The position numbers were made by a program, and so were the translations under genes. Below are positions 31,185 to 34,505 of a DNA stretch of 34,505 nucleotides, piece after piece. The notes under the pieces are model-generated. The model saw only the letters and a program-made list of their open reading frames with translations. It did not search any database and was not told where the DNA came from. This DNA comes from Ilumatobacter nonamiensis YM16-303 (GTDB lineage: Bacteria > Actinomycetota > Acidimicrobiia > Acidimicrobiales > Ilumatobacteraceae), in the NCBI RefSeq assembly GCF_000350145.1, contig NZ_BAOL01000030.1, forward strand, positions 1 to 34,505, written 5' to 3'. The number at the start of each line of letters is the position of its first letter. Position 1 is the first letter of the stretch.

Positions 31185-31643
31185 TCAGAGTTCGCGGTAG
31201 GTCGTGATCAGGCGGGCCACGATGCCCGCACGCTCGTAGAGGTTCTTCGTGTGGCGGTCGCCCGGCAACGACTCGCCCTGGACCGCCATCGCGCCTGCAG
31301 CCTTGCCGCGCTCCATGACGAACTCGAGCATCGTGTCACCGAAGCCGTTCTCACGTGCCTGCGGGGTGACCCACACCTGATCGACGCGCAGGATCTGGTC
31401 GTCGCCGAGCACGGCGACCAAGTATCCGACGACGGTCTCGTCGATGTGCGCAACGGCGACATCGACCCCCGGTGCCCGGCACCGCTCGACCCAGCCGGAA
31501 CCAACGGGCGGATGCTCGATCAGCCAGCGGTCGCCGCCGCGCTGGCCGACCAACGCAGCTCGGGCCTCGGTTTCGAGAAGTTCGAGTTGGGCGATGTCGT
31601 CGGCGTCATCGGGGGCGGCCGGGCGAACCAGAGGATCGATCAC
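31185..31643 (-). CDS. GNAT-family N-acetyltransferase
   Basis: This 152-residue GNAT protein has VRPAAPDDADDIAQLE at its start and VVGYLVAVLGDDQILRVDQVWVTPQARENGFGDTMLEFVM in its core. The acetyl-CoA loop is degenerate (QARENGFG instead of Q/RxxGxG/A), so activity is likely but not sure. TKNLYERAGIVARLITTY closes the fold. It starts with GTG, which overlaps the stop of the preceding gene (GTGA), so it is translationally coupled as the third gene of the acidic-protein operon. The substrate is unknown. Confidence 0.8.
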   Translation of the reverse strand: MIDPLVRPAAPDDADDIAQLELLETEARAALVGQRGGDRWLIEHPPVGSGWVERCRAPGVDVAVAHIDETVVGYLVAVLGDDQILRVDQVWVTPQARENGFGDTMLEFVMERGKAAGAMAVQGESLPGDRHTKNLYERAGIVARLITTYREL

Positions 31644-32146
31644 TGGTCGGCCAGCTGCGCGAGCTTGCCGAGAACCGTCCGGCGCCGACGGTGAGCGGTT
31701 TCGTACCGCCCGATCTCGTCCCGCTTCGCGGAGTCGAGCGCTTCCAGCTTTGCGACGATGTCGATCGCGGGCAGCGTGTCGTAGTCAGGGAGGGCCAGGT
31801 CGGCGACGTCCGGCAGCGGGTCGCCCGAGGTCGCCGTCGATTCCTGGCTATTCGCACCGGAATCGCTGGTGGAGGCCGGAACCGAGTCCCTCGATGGATC
31901 CTCGGCCACGGTGGTCTCGGTGGGGCTCGTCGCTGCGGCCTCGAGCCGGCTGCGCACCTGAGCGACACCCTGGTCGACGGTGAACCGACCGATGAACCGG
32001 GCGTTGTTCAACTCCTGGCGAGCCTGCTTGACCGCCCGTGGACCGTCCTCGATCAGCATCGCCCCGAGCCCGATCGGCGCGTAGACCAGTAGGTCGATCG
32101 CTACCCGGAGGACCGAGCTCGCGTCGTGTGCTCGGCCCCGACGCAT
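31640..32146 (-). CDS. Small helical membrane-associated protein, unknown function
   Basis: This 168-residue protein starts MRRGRAHDASSVLR at ATG 32146 (GTG 32149 is possible). A hydrophobic helix (about 14-32, AIDLLVYAPIGLGAMLIEDG) could insert in or lie on a membrane or lipid surface. The middle is Ser/Thr-rich and disordered. The C-terminus (about 120-168) is a helical bundle, YDTLPAIDIVAKLEAL, then YETAHRRRRTVLGKLAQL. That C-terminal pattern is shared with small actinobacterial proteins, some described as lipid-droplet-associated. Function unknown. It is the second gene of a three-gene operon, 17 nt after the acidic protein gene and overlapping the GNAT gene. Confidence 0.7.
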   Translation of the reverse strand: MRRGRAHDASSVLRVAIDLLVYAPIGLGAMLIEDGPRAVKQARQELNNARFIGRFTVDQGVAQVRSRLEAAATSPTETTVAEDPSRDSVPASTSDSGANSQESTATSGDPLPDVADLALPDYDTLPAIDIVAKLEALDSAKRDEIGRYETAHRRRRTVLGKLAQLADQ

Positions 32147-32163
32147 CACTGGATCGTTCGAAC

Positions 32164-32649
32164 TCAGGAGAAGATCGGGCAATCGTCGTCGCCAACGGGA
32201 CAGTTGGGGGCCGACGTCTTCACGAGCAGGAAGCACGAGTTGCAGAGCTGTTCGTTCTGCTGCTTCGGCTGCAAGCGTTCGCCGCCTTCGCCACGGGTGT
32301 CCCCTGGTGACACATCGGCTTCGTCGTCATCATCGTCGTCATCGTCGTCGTTGGCGACCAGGCGATCCTTGAGGATCTTGTCGAGATCCTCCTCGACGTC
32401 GTCGTCGTCGACCATGTCGTCATCGTCGTCGTCATCGTCGTCCTTGCGCTTCTTGCGCTTGGTTCGCGGCGCGTCGTCCTCGTCACCTTCTTCGTCGTCG
32501 TCATCGTCGTCGCCGTCATCGTCGTCGTCGGTCGACGAATCGTCGTCGTCCTCGTCGAGTTCATCGGCATCGGGATCGTCGAGGTCGTCGCCCTCGTCGT
32601 CACCGTCTTCTTCCTCGATGTCGTCGTCCAAAGTTTCGTCGTCAGCCAT
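32164..32649 (-). CDS. Asp-rich DUF4193-like protein with C-terminal cysteine motif
   Basis: This 161-residue protein has about 110 N-terminal residues that are overwhelmingly Asp and Glu, with runs of up to nine Asp and only short Lys/Arg islands (RTKRKKRK). DNA here is an extended GAC/GAT trinucleotide tract. The short conserved segments VEEDLDKILKDRL and, at the end, QNEQLCNSCFLLVKTSAPNCP resemble actinobacterial DUF4193 proteins, where a CxxCFL motif is typical. The C-terminal cysteines (two in CNSC, then two more) could bind zinc. It heads a three-gene operon. Function unknown in the family. The start at ATG 32649 has TAGCGA about 15-20 nt upstream. Confidence 0.75.
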   Translation of the reverse strand: MADDETLDDDIEEEDGDDEGDDLDDPDADELDEDDDDSSTDDDDDGDDDDDDEEGDEDDAPRTKRKKRKDDDDDDDDDMVDDDDVEEDLDKILKDRLVANDDDDDDDDDEADVSPGDTRGEGGERLQPKQQNEQLCNSCFLLVKTSAPNCPVGDDDCPIFS

Positions 32650-32761
32650 GTTGCTCGCGATCGCTATTCGTGTCGTCCCAGGAACGTGCGGATGCAGGTC
32701 CGGTTCGGCGGAGCATACGCAAAGGCATGGCGACCGTCGGATGGCAGTGCTGTGACACCCG

Positions 32762-34372
32762 TCACAGCTCGGGAGATGTGCCTCTCCGTTGCTCGGCGCG
32801 GCGCTCGGATTCGAGCCGTTCGAGTTCGGGAGCCTCCGTCGTCATGAAACTCATCGCAGCCGCCAGTGCATGATGGCCGGCCTGCTCGGCGATCAACCGG
32901 TGCATGTCGAGCGCCACTCGGCGATACGACGGGTGACCCTGTGGCGACGATCGCAGTTCGAGCATGTGGAACGCCTCACGCACGTTGAACTGCATGTTGT
33001 ACCGCATGCGGTACGCCATCGACACGGCGTACGCCGCTTGCTCCGGGTAGCTCTCGAGCAGATCGTCGTGCAGCGCCGCCGAGCGACTCATCGTCTCGTC
33101 GAACAACCCGCCGACACCGGCTTCCTCCACCAACTCCGGACGGGTGTAGCCGTGATTCGGGGTGAGCCGCTGCCACTCGATCGTGAGCATGCGGTGGCGC
33201 TGCATGTCGCGAAACGCGCCGTAGTCGCTGAGCACGTCGAAGCGGTAGAAGCTGCGCTCGAACGCGCGGCCCGGCTTGTGGCGTCGATTCTGCCGGTCGC
33301 CGATGTAGGCCTTGAGGAGCGACATCCGCTCGTCGACACCGAACGACCGCACCTTCTCGAGGATCTGGGTCTCGGGGAGCGACGAGTGCGAGTAACAGAT
33401 GGCGGCCAGGATGTTGTCCTCGGCATCGGGGTCGAAGTCGACGAGCGTCACTTCGGCGGCCGGCTCGACCGGTGCTCCCCCGAGCAGGTCGGCGACGGCT
33501 TCACCGGAACGGTCCCGGGTGTCGGCGAGGTACTCGCTCCAGCGGCCGCCGCGCTCCGCGATGTCGACACGACGGAGGAAGCTGGGGATCACCTTCCGCA
33601 GTTCGTGGAGCATCAGGTCGGCGTACGACCGTGCCTCGGGCAGCGGGTGCGACCTCATGCGGAGGAGCAGCGCCTCGAACGCCTGGCCCGTGCCGTAGAT
33701 GCCCACGTTCGAGGTGGCCGCTGCCGGGAGCATCCCCCGTACGGCATCGAGCGCTTTGGCCCGCGTCGCCGTGCGATACACGAACTCGCTGTCGTCGGGC
33801 CCGCGTTCGACCGTGTCCCGAACGTGGTCGGTCACGAACTCGGCGCACTGACTGTAGGCATCGAAGATGCGATCGAGGTCGCCGACGTACCGCGTGCCGA
33901 GTGGCGAGGCCAGCACGGCGGGATCGCGGTAGTACCGGTACCGTCCCCCGAGGCGACTGTCGTACGCGATGTAGCGCGTGCTCTGTTCGAGGTAGCTCAT
34001 CAGCCGCCCCCACTCGAGCACCTTCGTCAGCAGGTTCGACGCCTGCTCACACGCGAGATGGACGCCGCCGAGTTGCGCGACCGAGTCGTCGCCGTAGTCG
34101 AAGAACACCCGCTCGTACAGCTCCTCGGCGCGGTCGAGACCGACCGTGGCGTCGATCGACTGGTCGCCACGGATGTCGAGATCACCGACGAACTCGTCGA
34201 GGAACAGCCGTCGGAGCGACTTCGGACTGCGGCTGTATCGAGCGAAGAGTGCACCTTTGACCACCTCGGGCAGGTTGACCAGGGCGAACACGGGCCCGTC
34301 CAGGTTCGTGAAGTACCGACGCAGGACGTCGGACTCGTCCGACGTGAAGGATTCAGGCACGTACACAGCCAC
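32762..34372 (-). CDS. Tandem ThyX-like (flavin-dependent thymidylate synthase family) protein with split motif
   Basis: This 536-residue protein has two ThyX-like domains in tandem, about 45-265 and 365-515. The canonical motif of this family is RHR-X7-S (within RHRxxSxNEQSxRY). In the first domain the aligned segment is WGRLMSYLEQSTRY (121-134): EQSTRY and Ser131 are kept, but the Arg-His pair is lost. In the second it is RHRMLTIEWQR (392-402): RHR is kept, but the serine position is Arg402. Conserved C-terminal segments of ThyX (ALDAVRGMLPAAAT and YNMQFNVREAFHMLELR) appear in both. Thymidylate synthesis is uncertain; a composite active site is possible (inference). The start GTG has TAGAGT 8 nt upstream. 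Confidence 0.8.
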   Translation of the reverse strand: MAVYVPESFTSDESDVLRRYFTNLDGPVFALVNLPEVVKGALFARYSRSPKSLRRLFLDEFVGDLDIRGDQSIDATVGLDRAEELYERVFFDYGDDSVAQLGGVHLACEQASNLLTKVLEWGRLMSYLEQSTRYIAYDSRLGGRYRYYRDPAVLASPLGTRYVGDLDRIFDAYSQCAEFVTDHVRDTVERGPDDSEFVYRTATRAKALDAVRGMLPAAATSNVGIYGTGQAFEALLLRMRSHPLPEARSYADLMLHELRKVIPSFLRRVDIAERGGRWSEYLADTRDRSGEAVADLLGGAPVEPAAEVTLVDFDPDAEDNILAAICYSHSSLPETQILEKVRSFGVDERMSLLKAYIGDRQNRRHKPGRAFERSFYRFDVLSDYGAFRDMQRHRMLTIEWQRLTPNHGYTRPELVEEAGVGGLFDETMSRSAALHDDLLESYPEQAAYAVSMAYRMRYNMQFNVREAFHMLELRSSPQGHPSYRRVALDMHRLIAEQAGHHALAAAMSFMTTEAPELERLESERRAEQRRGTSPEL

Positions 34373-34380
34373 GGGATCAG

Positions 34381-34386
34381 ACTCTA
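34381..34386 (-). promoter_or_regulatory. -10 box of the tandem ThyX-like gene
   Basis: On the minus strand TAGAGT ends 8 nt before the GTG at 34372. The remaining bases to the end of the window (34387-34505) show no gene or clear signal. Confidence 0.45.
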
Positions 34387-34505
34387 CGGCCCGCCGGTAC
34401 CGCCACCCGGGATCGCGCGAGCCCGTGAGCAGGGCCTCGGCGAGAACGGTCGACCGAGCGTCTGGCGACCAACCGGCGTTCTCGTGAACAGTTCGCGCAC
34501 GGAGC

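Noticed and set aside
32126-32755. Serine-rich plus-strand frame opposite the Asp-rich gene
   Set aside because: Poly-Ser is simply the antisense reading of the GAC/GAT repeat; the minus frame has conserved non-repeat ends.
1-34505. CRISPR array, prophage or transposon
   Set aside because: No regularly spaced repeats, no cas, integrase, transposase or phage structural genes were seen.

Overview
This 34.5 kb, GC-rich window looks like chromosomal DNA of an actinobacterium. My best guess is class Acidimicrobiia (an Ilumatobacter-like lineage), but that placement is inference from gene content. The actinobacterial markers are a WhiB protein, a GarA-like FHA protein, an FtsR-type MerR regulator, a DUF4193-like acidic protein and a mycothiol-type arsenate reductase. 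Many genes also have a TANNNT -10 box only 6-9 nt before the start codon, as in leaderless actinobacterial mRNAs. I see no prophage, transposase, integrase or CRISPR array; most of the window is core chromosome.

Layout. 1-65: a nested palindromic repeat. 0.1-5.5 kb: acyl-CoA dehydrogenase, ispH, then a coupled cluster of a PDZ/radical-SAM-like DUF512 protein, the ribosome-assembly GTPase Der and a 73-residue zinc-ribbon membrane protein. 5.6 kb: tRNA-Pro(GGG). 5.8-9 kb: arsenic resistance (arsC, acr3, arsR), with a SRAP abasic-site shield gene one base after arsR, followed by a HIT protein. 9.4-14 kb: pgsA-gcvH-garA-ftsR-DUF151-merR-gcvT, with the order of the mycobacterial gcvH-garA (Rv1826-Rv1830) region plus gcvT. 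14-19 kb: APS reductase, a coiled-coil protein with a histone-H1-like tail, a lipoprotein, a frameshifted GNAT, a P-loop gene remnant, a GNAT/DUF4440 fusion and a VOC protein. 18.6-22.3 kb: a tandem glycine riboswitch, gcvP and a SET-domain methyltransferase gene coupled to gcvP. 22.3-25.6 kb: an LLM-type flavin oxidoreductase and a secreted M23 peptidase with five peptidoglycan-binding repeats. 25.6-26.1 kb: a gene-free stretch with an operator-like repeat and a strong candidate dif site. 26.1-34.5 kb: a small zinc-binding protein, threonine aldolase, WhiB, a gamma-carbonic-anhydrase-like protein, a large R/G-rich protein, enoyl-CoA hydratase, a three-gene operon (acidic DUF4193-like protein, small hypothetical protein, GNAT), and a protein with two ThyX-like domains whose catalytic motif is split between the halves.

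How the genes work together. The glycine cleavage system is split: gcvH and gcvT sit in a constitutive-looking cluster with the GarA regulator, while gcvP alone is under a glycine riboswitch. The ars genes form a small detoxification module with a recognisable operator. The most notable single site is the 28-bp XerC/XerD-type sequence at 25806-25833. If it is dif, this window contains the chromosome-dimer resolution site and lies at the replication terminus.
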